Shown one piece after another: positions 16,109-24,999 of a stretch of DNA of 35,371 nucleotides. Made by a program: the position numbers and the translations under genes. The DNA is from an uncultured Pelagibacteraceae bacterium (GTDB lineage: Bacteria; Pseudomonadota; Alphaproteobacteria; Pelagibacterales; Pelagibacteraceae). The notes below the pieces were generated by a model, which worked only from the letters and a program-made list of their open reading frames with translations, had not been told where the DNA came from and did not search any database. How positions within the stretch are numbered: position 1 is the stretch's first letter; each line of letters starts with the position of its first letter. The stretch covers positions 35,001 through 70,371 of the forward strand of contig CACHAX010000003.1 of NCBI GenBank assembly GCA_902577875.1, in the 5' to 3' direction.

Positions 16109-17471
16109 AAAATTAATTTTAATTCAAGGCTTAGGTGTAATTGGTAGCATAAATGCTTTCTGTATAGCACATAAAAATTATAACGATCAGGTAATTGGTT
16201 TTGAGGCTAATGATAAAATTGGAGATGAAATAATTAACAAAATTAAAAAGGGAAAATTTCCATTTAAATCAAAAGATAAAAAGCTTAGGTTGGTCGTAAA
16301 TTCAGTAAAAAAAAACAAGAATCTAATTGCCACAAATAATTATGAAATAATAAAACAAAATAAATCACCTGATATAGTTATATGTTGCTTGGCTTTAAAA
16401 TACTTTTCAACTAAAAAAAAACAAATGGTTGAAAACAGCAAATTTATAAAAAATTTTTCCCAAATTATACAAAATATAAATCATAAAACGCTAATTATAG
16501 TTCAAACGAGTTTACCACCAGGATTTTCAAAAAAATATCTTATCCCCATGGCATCAAAAACTTTAAAAAAAAATACGAAAGGAAAGTTTGATGTTCCTTT
16601 ATATAGCTATTCTTATGAAAGAGTGACACCAGGTCATAGAATAGTAGATTCGTTTTTAAAAATGCAAAGAGTTTTTGCGTGTAATAATATTAAATCTAAA
16701 AAATTATTTAAATCATTTTTTTCAAAAATTTTAAATTTTAATAATTCTCTTCTCGAATTAGATGATATTACTGAGTGCGAAACCTGTAAAATTTTAGAAA
16801 ATTCATACCGAGCAACTAATATAGCATTCTTAAATGAGTGGATGGATTATTCAAAAAAATTAAAATTGAATTTAAACAAAATTTTAGAATTTATAAGATT
16901 AAGACCAACGCATTCAAATATAAGATATCCAGGTTTAGGTGTCGGTGGATTTTGTTTAACAAAGGACCCAATGTTTGGAAAGTACAGCATGAATGAAATT
17001 TTTAAATTTAAATATGATAAATTTAATTTTTCAACTAATTCCATAATTATAAATCGAAATATGATTAATCACACAATCGAAATAATTAATGATGAATTAA
17101 TTAACTTAAAAAAAAAACGAATACTTTTAGTTGGTATAACTTATTTAGATGGGTCTGATGATATAAGGAAATCTCCTAGCTTAGAATTAGGAAGAATTCT
17201 TAAAACAAAGTTTGGATCAGATGTGGTCTATTATGATAATTTTTACTCAAAAAAATTACAAAACTTAAATAAAATAAATTTTGAAAAAGATTATTTTGAT
17301 GCAGTAATTTTTTGTGTCAAAGGAAGTTTTCAAAATAATGTTTTAAAATCAAAAGTAATAAAAAAAACAAAATTAATACTGGACACAAATCAAATATTTG
17401 ACAAAAAAATCACAAATTATCTTAAGAAATTAAATAAAAAATTTATAATATTAGGAGATTATAAATATTAA
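16098..17471 (+). CDS. UDP-HexNAc / UDP-glucose dehydrogenase family (WecC/WbpA-like)
   Basis: 457 residues. IQGLGVIGS (9-17) binds NAD. SYERVTPGH gives the catalytic Glu/Thr region, CKILENSYRATNIAFLNE the Lys/Asn helix, and GVGGFCLTKDP the nucleophile C286. The C-terminal UDP-binding domain opens with RILLVGITYLDGSDDIRKSPS. These enzymes oxidise C6 of UDP-sugars to uronic acids in two steps; the pattern is nearer the UDP-N-acetyl-hexosamine branch than UDP-glucose dehydrogenase. It could feed the SDR genes at 6594 or 17476. It overlaps the preceding gene by 11 bases and is 4 bases from the next. Confidence 0.83.
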   Translation: MKNKKLILIQGLGVIGSINAFCIAHKNYNDQVIGFEANDKIGDEIINKIKKGKFPFKSKDKKLRLVVNSVKKNKNLIATNNYEIIKQNKSPDIVICCLALKYFSTKKKQMVENSKFIKNFSQIIQNINHKTLIIVQTSLPPGFSKKYLIPMASKTLKKNTKGKFDVPLYSYSYERVTPGHRIVDSFLKMQRVFACNNIKSKKLFKSFFSKILNFNNSLLELDDITECETCKILENSYRATNIAFLNEWMDYSKKLKLNLNKILEFIRLRPTHSNIRYPGLGVGGFCLTKDPMFGKYSMNEIFKFKYDKFNFSTNSIIINRNMINHTIEIINDELINLKKKRILLVGITYLDGSDDIRKSPSLELGRILKTKFGSDVVYYDNFYSKKLQNLNKINFEKDYFDAVIFCVKGSFQNNVLKSKVIKKTKLILDTNQIFDKKITNYLKKLNKKFIILGDYKY

Positions 17472-17475
17472 TTTT

Positions 17476-18441
17476 ATGTCAAAAATACTTATAATTGGTG
17501 GTGCTGGTTTTATTGGTTTCGCTTTAGCAAGCAGACTTTCAAAAAAAAAAAATAATGAAATTATGATTATTGATAATCTTTCAAGAGGTAAACTTGATGC
17601 TGATTTTTTAAAACTCACGCAAAAAAAAAATGTTAAATTTGTAAAAAAAAATCTAACGGAAACATTAGATTTAAAAATATATAATTTTGATTATATCTTT
17701 CAATTTGCAGCTATTGTTGGTGTTCGTAATGTTTATTCTAAACCTTTCAATGTTCTGGATATTAACACAAAAATTCAATCAAATCTTATTCAGTTTGCAA
17801 ATAAACAAAAAAATCTAAAAAAATTCATCTTCACCTCAACATCTGAAGTTTTTATCGGTACTTTAGAGAAAAAAAAATTAAAATTTCCTACTCCTGAAAA
17901 TGAAACAATTATTTTAAATCAGTTATCAGATCCAAGATCAACTTATATGTTATCAAAAATTTATTGTGAAACTTTATTAATCCATTCTGGATTAAACTAT
18001 TTAATATTAAGGCCTCATAATATTTTTGGACCAAGAATGGGAAATGATCATGTTATTCCTGAATTAATCACAAGAATTGAAAAGCTAAAAAATAATATAA
18101 ACAAATTGTATGTTGAAAATTACAATCATAAACGAGCATTTTGTTATATAGAAGATGCGATAGATCAAATAATAATCTTGTATAATAGTAAAAAGGTAAA
18201 TTATAAAATTATAAATATTGGATCCCCTAAGGAAAAAAAAATTTATGATTTAGTAAAACTCATTCTTAAAATCATGAAAAAAAATAAAATAAAAATTATT
18301 AAAACATATGGAAAAAATCGATCACCACAGAGAAGATTACCTGATTTAAAATTAAATATAAAATTAACAAATCTAACAAAAAGAACTAATTTAAATATTG
18401 CGCTTAGCAAAACAATTGAATGGTATATTAAAAAAATATGA
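17476..18441 (+). CDS. NAD-dependent epimerase/dehydratase (SDR), possible LegB role
   Basis: 321 residues. IIGGAGFIG (6-14) is the NAD loop, FTSTSEVF the catalytic Ser/Thr strand, and YMLSK the YxxxK. RPHNIFGPRMGNDHVIPEL is an extended-SDR C-terminal signature. It is immediately followed by LegC-, PtmE- and LegG-like genes, so a natural role would be the nucleotide-sugar 4,6-dehydratase (LegB) opening that path. The sequence is not diagnostic for LegB, however, and epimerase or decarboxylase functions are open. The ATG of the next gene overlaps its stop. Confidence 0.75.
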   Translation: MSKILIIGGAGFIGFALASRLSKKKNNEIMIIDNLSRGKLDADFLKLTQKKNVKFVKKNLTETLDLKIYNFDYIFQFAAIVGVRNVYSKPFNVLDINTKIQSNLIQFANKQKNLKKFIFTSTSEVFIGTLEKKKLKFPTPENETIILNQLSDPRSTYMLSKIYCETLLIHSGLNYLILRPHNIFGPRMGNDHVIPELITRIEKLKNNINKLYVENYNHKRAFCYIEDAIDQIIILYNSKKVNYKIINIGSPKEKKIYDLVKLILKIMKKNKIKIIKTYGKNRSPQRRLPDLKLNIKLTNLTKRTNLNIALSKTIEWYIKKI

Positions 18442-19595
18442 AGAAAAAAAAAATAAATTCTTATCTAAATAATTTGAAGATTATTTTAGAAAAGGCTCCA
18501 AAAAAAATGAATGAACCTTTCTTCACAAAAGATGAATTTGATTATTTAAAAAATTGTGTTAAAAATAAATCTGTATCGACATACGGAAAAGAAGTAAGAG
18601 AATTTGAAAATTTAACAAGTAAATTTCTTAAAACTAAATCAACAATAGCACTATCGAGTGGAACATCAGCATTGCATATGGCCATGTATGCACTAGATAT
18701 TAATAATAATCACGAAATTCTTATACCAAGCATTACTTTTGTGGCTACTGTAAATGCAATAATTTACTGTGGTGCCACTCCACATTTTATTGATATTAAC
18801 TTAAAAGATTTAAATATTGATTGTGATAAATTAGAGAATTATTTAACTAAAAATACCATTATAAAAAATAATAAATGTATAAATAAAAAAACCAGTAAAA
18901 TTATTAAAGCAATAGTCCCAGTACATGTATATGGAATTTCAGTCGATTTTGAAAAATTAAAAAAGATTGTAAAAAAATTTAAATTAAAAATTATTGAAGA
19001 TGCAGCAGAAGCTTTTGGTTCAAAATTTAAAGGTAAATCTGTTGGTACGTACGGAGATATAGGTGTTTTTAGTTTTAATGGTAATAAAATTATAACTACA
19101 GGATCTGGAGGTTTAATAGTTACAAAAAATATTAAATTAGAAAAAAAAATAAGACATATTATTTCACAAGCAAAAGTAAAAACAAAAAACGATGTTTATA
19201 GTGACGAAATTGGTTTTAATTTAAAAATGAGTGCTTTATCTGCTGCACTAGGCCTTGCGCAATTAAAAAAAATTCATCAAATATTAAGAAGAAAAAAAAG
19301 TTTGCATACTTATTATTTAAAATCATTTAAAGTTTCAGATAATTTAAAATTAATTAAACCTATAAATAATCAATCTCCTAATTATTGGATAAATGTAGCC
19401 AAATTAAATGGAATTAATCTTAAGTCTAGAAATATTATTTTAGATAAATTTAAAAAGTTAAAAATAGAAGTTAAACCTATATGGTATCCTCTGCACAAAA
19501 TGAAGTATTTATCAAAATATCCCAAAATGAACCTAAGTAATAGTGAAATTGCATATTCTAATTGCATAACATTACCAAGCTCAATTAGCTATTAA
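18438..19595 (+). CDS. legC: DegT/DnrJ/EryC1 aminotransferase, LegC-like
   Basis: 385 residues. NEPFFTKDEFDYLKNCVKNK then VSTYGKEVREFE is the family start. ALSSGTSALHMAM binds phosphate of PLP, IIEDAAEAFGSKFKG holds the Asp, and FSFNGNKIITTGSGG has the Schiff-base lysine K217. The IPSITFVATVNAI and late LPSS segments resemble the legionaminic-pathway aminotransferases, which put an amino group on C4 of a nucleotide-linked 4-keto-6-deoxy sugar. The protein stops right after LPSSISY, where relatives usually continue with a final helix of about 20 residues. The stop codon shares a base with the next start (TAATG). Confidence 0.8.
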   Translation: MKKKKINSYLNNLKIILEKAPKKMNEPFFTKDEFDYLKNCVKNKSVSTYGKEVREFENLTSKFLKTKSTIALSSGTSALHMAMYALDINNNHEILIPSITFVATVNAIIYCGATPHFIDINLKDLNIDCDKLENYLTKNTIIKNNKCINKKTSKIIKAIVPVHVYGISVDFEKLKKIVKKFKLKIIEDAAEAFGSKFKGKSVGTYGDIGVFSFNGNKIITTGSGGLIVTKNIKLEKKIRHIISQAKVKTKNDVYSDEIGFNLKMSALSAALGLAQLKKIHQILRRKKSLHTYYLKSFKVSDNLKLIKPINNQSPNYWINVAKLNGINLKSRNIILDKFKKLKIEVKPIWYPLHKMKYLSKYPKMNLSNSEIAYSNCITLPSSISY

Positions 19596-20632
19596 TGAAA
19601 AAAATATTAAGAAAAAATATTATTGAAGTTACTCAAACAGTTAAAAGAGCATTATTAAAACTCTCAACGTTGGAAATTAAAAATTTATTAGTTATAGATA
19701 AGAAAAAAAAATTCTTAGGATCTATTACCGATGGAGACTTGAGAAGATATACCTTAAAAAGAAATTTTGATTTAAACTCAAATCTAAAAAATATATATAA
19801 AAAAAAATCAATATTTATTAATCATAAAAAAAAAATTAATAACTTTAATAAATTAAAAAAAGAAAAAAAAAAAATTTTAATTCCTATATTAAATAAAAAC
19901 CTTAACATTGTAGATATTAAAATATCTGATGAAAATAAAAGTTTAACAGATAAATCACAAATAGAAGTATTAGTGCTTGCTGGTGGAGAAGGTAAAAGAT
20001 TAAGACCAATCACAAAATATTTGCCCAAACCGCTTATTAGGATTAATGAGAAAACTGTAATTGAAATATTAATAAAGAATCTTATTGACTATAATTTTCA
20101 TAATATATCAATATCTACAAACTATTATGCAAATAAAATTGAAAGGTATTTAAAAAAGGAATTTATAGATTTTAAATTTAAATTTTTAAAAGAAAACAAG
20201 CCACTGGGAACCGCTGGGCCAATTTCAAAATTAAATAGTAAAAAAAGTAAGCACATACTCTTGGTTAATTCAGATATCATTACTCAAATAAATTTTGATA
20301 AATTAATTTCATTTCATTTGAAAAATAAAAATGATTTTACATTAGCTGCTTATAATCATAAATCTCCTTTTGATTATGGAGTTATAAAAATTAAAAACAA
20401 AAATTTAATTACTATCGAAGAAAAACCAATAATAAAAAATCTAATTAGTTCTGGAATTTATATATTCAAATCTGATTTAATTAAGTTAATGCCTAAAAAT
20501 ACATATGTAGATATAACAAATTTTATTAGTAAATTTAAAAAAAAAAAGATAGGAGTTTTCAAATTTGATGATTATTGGGTAGATATAGGTAATTTCACAG
20601 AACTCGACAGAGTAAGAAGAGAAATAAAATAA
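19595..20632 (+). CDS. ptmE: CBS-domain nucleotidyltransferase, PtmE-like sugar-1-phosphate guanylyltransferase
   Basis: 345 residues. A CBS-type pair occupies residues 1 to about 115 (GSITDGDLRRYTLK is characteristic). The transferase follows, with VLVLAGGEGKRLRPIT (125-140), LPKPLIRI, GTAGPI, LLVNSDI and YWVDIGNFTELDR near the end. This architecture matches the legionaminic-pathway enzyme PtmE, which makes GDP-glucosamine from glucosamine-1-phosphate and GTP in Campylobacter. That would route the pathway through GDP- rather than UDP-linked intermediates. The CBS part may sense nucleotides. A run of 12 A bases lies at 19863-19874. Confidence 0.83.
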   Translation: MKKILRKNIIEVTQTVKRALLKLSTLEIKNLLVIDKKKKFLGSITDGDLRRYTLKRNFDLNSNLKNIYKKKSIFINHKKKINNFNKLKKEKKKILIPILNKNLNIVDIKISDENKSLTDKSQIEVLVLAGGEGKRLRPITKYLPKPLIRINEKTVIEILIKNLIDYNFHNISISTNYYANKIERYLKKEFIDFKFKFLKENKPLGTAGPISKLNSKKSKHILLVNSDIITQINFDKLISFHLKNKNDFTLAAYNHKSPFDYGVIKIKNKNLITIEEKPIIKNLISSGIYIFKSDLIKLMPKNTYVDITNFISKFKKKKIGVFKFDDYWVDIGNFTELDRVRREIK

Positions 20633-20638
20633 AAAAAA

Positions 20639-21799
20639 ATGTTTAAATTAATTGCATTTTCAGCCGCTAGATCTGATTATGATAGATATCATCCTATTTT
20701 AAGTCAGCTGAAAAACCACCCTAGATTAGTTGTAAAGTTAATTGCTGGTTCAAATCATCAATTAAAAAAATTTGGCAATACCAAAGATTTAATTAATAAA
20801 AATTTTAATCAAATTGATTTAAAAAAAAAATATAATTTAGATACAAAACAACATATTGTTACAAATCTTTCAAAAGAATTAATAGAAATTACTAAAATAA
20901 TTTTAAAAGAGAAGCCTAATGCACTTATTTTGTTTGGTGACAGGTATGATATGTTTGTAGGTATATCTGCAATACCGTTTAATATTCCAATAATACACTT
21001 GTATGGAGGAGCAGTTACTGAGGGAGCAATAGATGAACAAGTCAGACACGCAATAACTAAAATTAGCCATTTACACTTAGTCGCAAATAAAGATTATTAC
21101 AACAGAGTCTTGCAGATGGGAGAAGAAAAATGGAGAATTAAAATTATTGGTGTTCCAGAACTACAATATTTATTAGATCAACCTGTTATGAGTATTAAAA
21201 AATTATCAAATGAAATGAAAATTAATCTTACCAAACCTACATTACTATCAACATTTCACCCGGAAACATTAAATATCAATAAAACAATAAATAATTTTAA
21301 AATTATGTTAAAATCAATAAAAAAATCAAATTTACAAACTATTTTTACTTATCCGAACGCCGATTTAAAAAATAGTAAAATTATTGAAATATTAAAAACT
21401 TTTATAAAAAAAAACAAAAAATATAAGCTCATTACAAATGCAAATCCTAAAATATATTCTAATTTACTTAGATATTGTATTGGAATGATTGGTAATTCAT
21501 CAAGTGGACTTGTAGAGTCATCAATATTTAAAATCCCGTCATTATCTTTGGGCGATAGACAAAAAGGTAAATTTTTTAATAAAAATGTAATTTTTGTTAA
21601 GTATAATGAAAGAGAAATTTTAAGCAGTTTAAAATTGATTCAATCAGAAAAATTTATTAATACAATTAAGAATATGCATTCAGGATATAATGTAAAAAAT
21701 AAAAATTTGAGTATTTCTAAATTTGTTTACAATTCTCTTTCTAACAAAAAATTAATTAAAAAAAAATTTTTTGATTATTTTAATGAAAAAAAAAATTGA
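20639..21799 (+). CDS. legG: Hydrolysing UDP/GDP-HexNAc 2-epimerase, LegG/NeuC-like
   Basis: 386 residues. FSAARSDYDRYHPIL opens the GT-B-like fold; FGDRYDMFVGI, IHLYGGAVTEGAIDEQVRHAITK and IGNSSSGLVESS are hallmarks of NeuC/LegG/WecB enzymes. LegG cleaves the nucleotide and epimerises C2, releasing the free 2,4-diacetamido-2,4,6-trideoxy-mannose used by LegI. It follows the PtmE-like gene by 6 bases. The 17-base overlap with the next gene, if its ATG at 21783 is used, points to co-translation. Confidence 0.87.
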   Translation: MFKLIAFSAARSDYDRYHPILSQLKNHPRLVVKLIAGSNHQLKKFGNTKDLINKNFNQIDLKKKYNLDTKQHIVTNLSKELIEITKIILKEKPNALILFGDRYDMFVGISAIPFNIPIIHLYGGAVTEGAIDEQVRHAITKISHLHLVANKDYYNRVLQMGEEKWRIKIIGVPELQYLLDQPVMSIKKLSNEMKINLTKPTLLSTFHPETLNINKTINNFKIMLKSIKKSNLQTIFTYPNADLKNSKIIEILKTFIKKNKKYKLITNANPKIYSNLLRYCIGMIGNSSSGLVESSIFKIPSLSLGDRQKGKFFNKNVIFVKYNEREILSSLKLIQSEKFINTIKNMHSGYNVKNKNLSISKFVYNSLSNKKLIKKKFFDYFNEKKN

Positions 21800-22952
21800 C
21801 ATTTTTGATACAACACTCCGAGATGGCTCACAAGCGCCATCATGTGGATTACATATTTCAGAAAAGATTAAAATTGCAAAAAGTCTAAGCAACCTTGGAG
21901 TTAATATAATTGAAGCAGGTTTTCCTGTATCTTCAAATCAAGAATTTATTTCTGTAAAATCAATAGCAAAATTATTTTCAAAAAAAGGTCCTACCGTATG
22001 TGGCTTTTCAAGATTAACAAAAAAAGATATTGAATGTTGTTGGTCTTCTTTAAAATATGCAAAGAAAAAAAGAATTCACCTCGGAATAGCTACATCTGAT
22101 CAACATTTGAAAAATAAGCTTTTTCTCACAAAAAATGAGGTTCTAAACAAAATTGCTACTCAAATAAAGTATGCCAAACAATTTGATTGGGAGATACAAT
22201 TTTATGCAGAAGATGCATCAAGAACTGAATTGAGTTTTTTAAAAAAAGCTTTTTCTGTTGCTTATAGTTCAGGCGCAAGAAACTTTCTAGTTGCTGATAC
22301 TGTTGGGGTAACAGATCCAATAGAATATGGAATGATAATAAGAAAATTAAACAAATTTTTTCACAATAAAAATATTAAGTTGAGTACTCATTGTCATGAT
22401 GACTTAGGATTAGCTGTAGCAAATACATTAGCTGGTATTTCTTCTGGTGCTAAAGAAATTCAAGGAACAATTTTAGGCATTGGAGAAAGATGTGGAAACG
22501 CATCAATAGAAGAAGTTATATTGAACTTAAATGAAAATAATCAATATAAAAACGATTATTTCCACTCTATAAATAGTAAAGAAATCTTTAAGACATCTTT
22601 AAATGTATCAAGATATATGAATATAGATATTCCCCTTAATAAATCTCTAATTGGAAAAAATAGTTTTGCTACAGAAGCTGGTATTCATGTTGATGGATCA
22701 CTTAAAAATAGTAAAAATTATCTTGGTTTTGACCCTAAAAAATATTCTAGAAAAGAAGAATTTATTTTAGGTGCAAGATCAGGTAAGGCAACCTTAGAAT
22801 ATAAATTAAATCAAATCAAAAAAAAAATTACAAATAAGGAAGATTTCAATAAATTCTTCATTTTTATTAAAAAAATTGCTGATAAGAAATTAAAACAAAG
22901 AGGAATTTCAAATACTGAACTCAGTATTTTATATAAAAACTATTTCAAATGA
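21783..22952 (+). CDS. 2-isopropylmalate synthase / homocitrate synthase-like enzyme, short form
   Basis: 389 residues from the ATG at 21783; a TTG at 21771 would add four. DTTLRDGSQAPSC begins the HMGL barrel, with STHCHDDLGLAVANT giving the HxH metal ligands and GIGERCGNASIEE the conserved loop. SFATEAGIHVDG lies in the linker. Full isopropylmalate synthases have about 500 residues with a leucine-binding C-terminal domain; that domain is absent, so feedback control by leucine is unlikely. The enzymes condense acetyl-CoA with a 2-oxo acid. Its place between LegG-like and a PglD-like acyltransferase and acyl ligase suggests it makes a glycan acyl precursor, not leucine. Confidence 0.85.
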   Translation: MKKKIDIFDTTLRDGSQAPSCGLHISEKIKIAKSLSNLGVNIIEAGFPVSSNQEFISVKSIAKLFSKKGPTVCGFSRLTKKDIECCWSSLKYAKKKRIHLGIATSDQHLKNKLFLTKNEVLNKIATQIKYAKQFDWEIQFYAEDASRTELSFLKKAFSVAYSSGARNFLVADTVGVTDPIEYGMIIRKLNKFFHNKNIKLSTHCHDDLGLAVANTLAGISSGAKEIQGTILGIGERCGNASIEEVILNLNENNQYKNDYFHSINSKEIFKTSLNVSRYMNIDIPLNKSLIGKNSFATEAGIHVDGSLKNSKNYLGFDPKKYSRKEEFILGARSGKATLEYKLNQIKKKITNKEDFNKFFIFIKKIADKKLKQRGISNTELSILYKNYFK

Positions 22953-23557
22953 AAAAAAGTATTTATATTTTAGGCGATGGACAATTTGCAAATTTTACAT
23001 ATCATTTAATTAAAGATTTAGAAAAGTTTAAGTTTTCAGGTTTTATTGTTAAAAATAGTAATAAAAAAAAATATAATTTTGACGAAAAACTTTTTTTAAA
23101 AAAAACTGGTAAATTAATATTCCCTGCAATTGGGAATCTAAAATTGAGATCAAAAATTATAAAAAAAATTATCAAAAACAACAATTTTGTTCCAAGTATA
23201 ATTCATCCTACTTCATATATAAATAAAAGTGCAAAATACAAATCTATTATGGCTACTTATAATTCATTTATATCAAATAATGTTACTATTGGTGATTATT
23301 CAATTATTGGTACAGGCTCATATGTTCATCACGATACTAATATTGGAAAGAACTGCTTAATAGGTGGGGGAACTCACATAGGAGCGGGTGTAACTATCGG
23401 TGATAATGTTCTCTTCGGAATTGGGTCAAGTGTTGCCTCAAAAAAAATAAGTATTGGCAACAACGTTGTTGTTGCGTCTGGTTCATCAATATTGCAAGAT
23501 ATTCCTTCAAATGTTTTAGCGATTGGTAATCCTGCTAAATTTATAAAACTTAAATAA
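22949..23557 (+). CDS. PglD/LegH-type sugar N-acyltransferase, left-handed beta helix
   Basis: 202 residues. The N-terminal part opens IYILGDGQFANFTYHLI and ends near HPTSYI, as in the PglD/NeuD family. Hexapeptide repeats then run from about residue 85 to 190, and VHHDTNIG has the catalytic-type histidine. It ends with VLAIGNPAKFIKL. PglD and LegH acetylate the C4 amine of UDP/GDP-linked diamino sugars. With the neighbouring acyl ligase and an ACP in the operon, the donor might be an acyl-thioester other than acetyl-CoA. Four-base ATGA overlap with the previous gene; TAATG-type overlap with the next. Confidence 0.83.
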   Translation: MKKSIYILGDGQFANFTYHLIKDLEKFKFSGFIVKNSNKKKYNFDEKLFLKKTGKLIFPAIGNLKLRSKIIKKIIKNNNFVPSIIHPTSYINKSAKYKSIMATYNSFISNNVTIGDYSIIGTGSYVHHDTNIGKNCLIGGGTHIGAGVTIGDNVLFGIGSSVASKKISIGNNVVVASGSSILQDIPSNVLAIGNPAKFIKLK

Positions 23558-24999
23558 TGTTGGATATATTTAAGCTTATAGAAAAAAAAACCTCTAGAAA
23601 AAATTTTGCATATATTAATAATAATAAAAAATTTACTTATTATGATTTAAGTTTGAAAATAGGTTCTATAAAAAAAGTAATAAATAAAAATAATATTAAA
23701 AATAATAGAATTGGAATTTTACTCAGTCAAGGAATAGACTATGGTGCAGCAATAGTATCAATACCTTTATCAAAAAATGTTGGTGTTTTATTGACAAAGA
23801 AATGGAAGACATTTGAAATATTAAAAGCCATTAAGACTTCATGCACAAATTACATAATTTCTGATAATAACTTTATTGAAGGAATAAAAACAAAAGTTAT
23901 TGAAAATTTTGGAAATTTATATTTGCTAAGGCTATATGTTAATATTAAAAATAAACTTTCAAAAAATAATGATGCAATTATAATATTTAGCTCAGGTACA
24001 ACTGGTTCTTCCAAAGGAGTTGTCTTAACAAGGAAATCGTTGTCCAATAATGTTATTAGCGTATCTAAATATTTAGGTTTAAATAATAGAGATATTTCAT
24101 TGATATATACACCGACTTGTTATGCATTTTCACTTTCTCAAACTTTGACGCATTTTTATTCTTCTGCAACTTTAGTTCCGTTTGACAAAATAATATTTCC
24201 ATATGAAATAATTAAAAACATTATAAAAAATAAGGTTACTGGAGTTACAGGACCTCCAGCTTCATTCGAATTTTTGTGTGATATATCAAAAAAAAAATTA
24301 AATTCTGTAAGGTATACTCAAGTTGGTGGCACCCCATTTTCATTAGAACTAGCAAAAAAAATAAAAAAAACTTTTCCGAATGCTAAAATTCTTAATGTAT
24401 ATGGCTGTTCAGAAAATTCTCCAAGAGTAAGTTATTTTTATTTAAAAAAAGATAATTTAAATCATGGTCTTAATGATCAAGGATATTATTGTATTGGAAA
24501 AAATGTTAAGGGAACAAATATAAAAATATATAAAAAAAAAAAATCAAAAGAAGGTGAAATTTTAATCAAAGGAAAATCGTTAATGGATAGATATTGGAAT
24601 AATCCAGGATTAACAAAAAAAAAATTTTTAAATAATTATTTTAGAACTGGAGATATAGGTTTCTTTTATAAAAAAAATCTTTTTTTAGTGGGAAGAAAAG
24701 ATTTTATCATAAATGTTGGAAATGAAAAAGTTTCTCCTGAAGAGGTTGAAAACTTAATAAATAATCATAAAAATATAAAAAGTTCAGTAATTTATAAAAA
24801 AAAAGATAAAATAATGGGTAGTAGAGTTATATCAGACATAGTCATAAAAAAAAAAATTACAAAAAATACTTTAATAGGCTATTTAAAAAATCATATTTCT
24901 GAATACAAAATTCCAAAAGAAATAAATTTTGTTAAACAAATCAAAAAAAATTTATATGGTAAAATTGATAGAAAGTTTTATGAAAAAAAATACTCTTAA
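23557..24999 (+). CDS. AMP-forming acyl-CoA/ACP ligase (ANL superfamily)
   Basis: 480 residues. IIFSSGTTGSSKGVV is the ATP phosphate loop, NVYGCSENSPR the aromatic/Glu motif, FRTGDIGFF the ribose-binding Asp, RKDFIINVGNEKVSPEEVE the hinge, and GKIDRK the catalytic lysine. These activate a carboxylate as acyl-adenylate and pass it to a thiol. The shortened N-terminal part and the separate ACP gene at 27707 resemble free-standing adenylation enzymes of specialised pathways. The likely substrate is the product of the isopropylmalate-synthase-like enzyme or another hydroxy acid. Runs of A (11 at 24533-24543) occur inside. Confidence 0.85.
   Translation: MLDIFKLIEKKTSRKNFAYINNNKKFTYYDLSLKIGSIKKVINKNNIKNNRIGILLSQGIDYGAAIVSIPLSKNVGVLLTKKWKTFEILKAIKTSCTNYIISDNNFIEGIKTKVIENFGNLYLLRLYVNIKNKLSKNNDAIIIFSSGTTGSSKGVVLTRKSLSNNVISVSKYLGLNNRDISLIYTPTCYAFSLSQTLTHFYSSATLVPFDKIIFPYEIIKNIIKNKVTGVTGPPASFEFLCDISKKKLNSVRYTQVGGTPFSLELAKKIKKTFPNAKILNVYGCSENSPRVSYFYLKKDNLNHGLNDQGYYCIGKNVKGTNIKIYKKKKSKEGEILIKGKSLMDRYWNNPGLTKKKFLNNYFRTGDIGFFYKKNLFLVGRKDFIINVGNEKVSPEEVENLINNHKNIKSSVIYKKKDKIMGSRVISDIVIKKKITKNTLIGYLKNHISEYKIPKEINFVKQIKKNLYGKIDRKFYEKKYS

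Noticed and set aside
21783..22952. Leucine biosynthesis leuA
   Set aside because: It lacks the regulatory C-terminal domain, sits inside a glycan operon between LegG-like and acyltransferase genes, and has no leuB/C/D nearby. It could still be a moonlighting copy.
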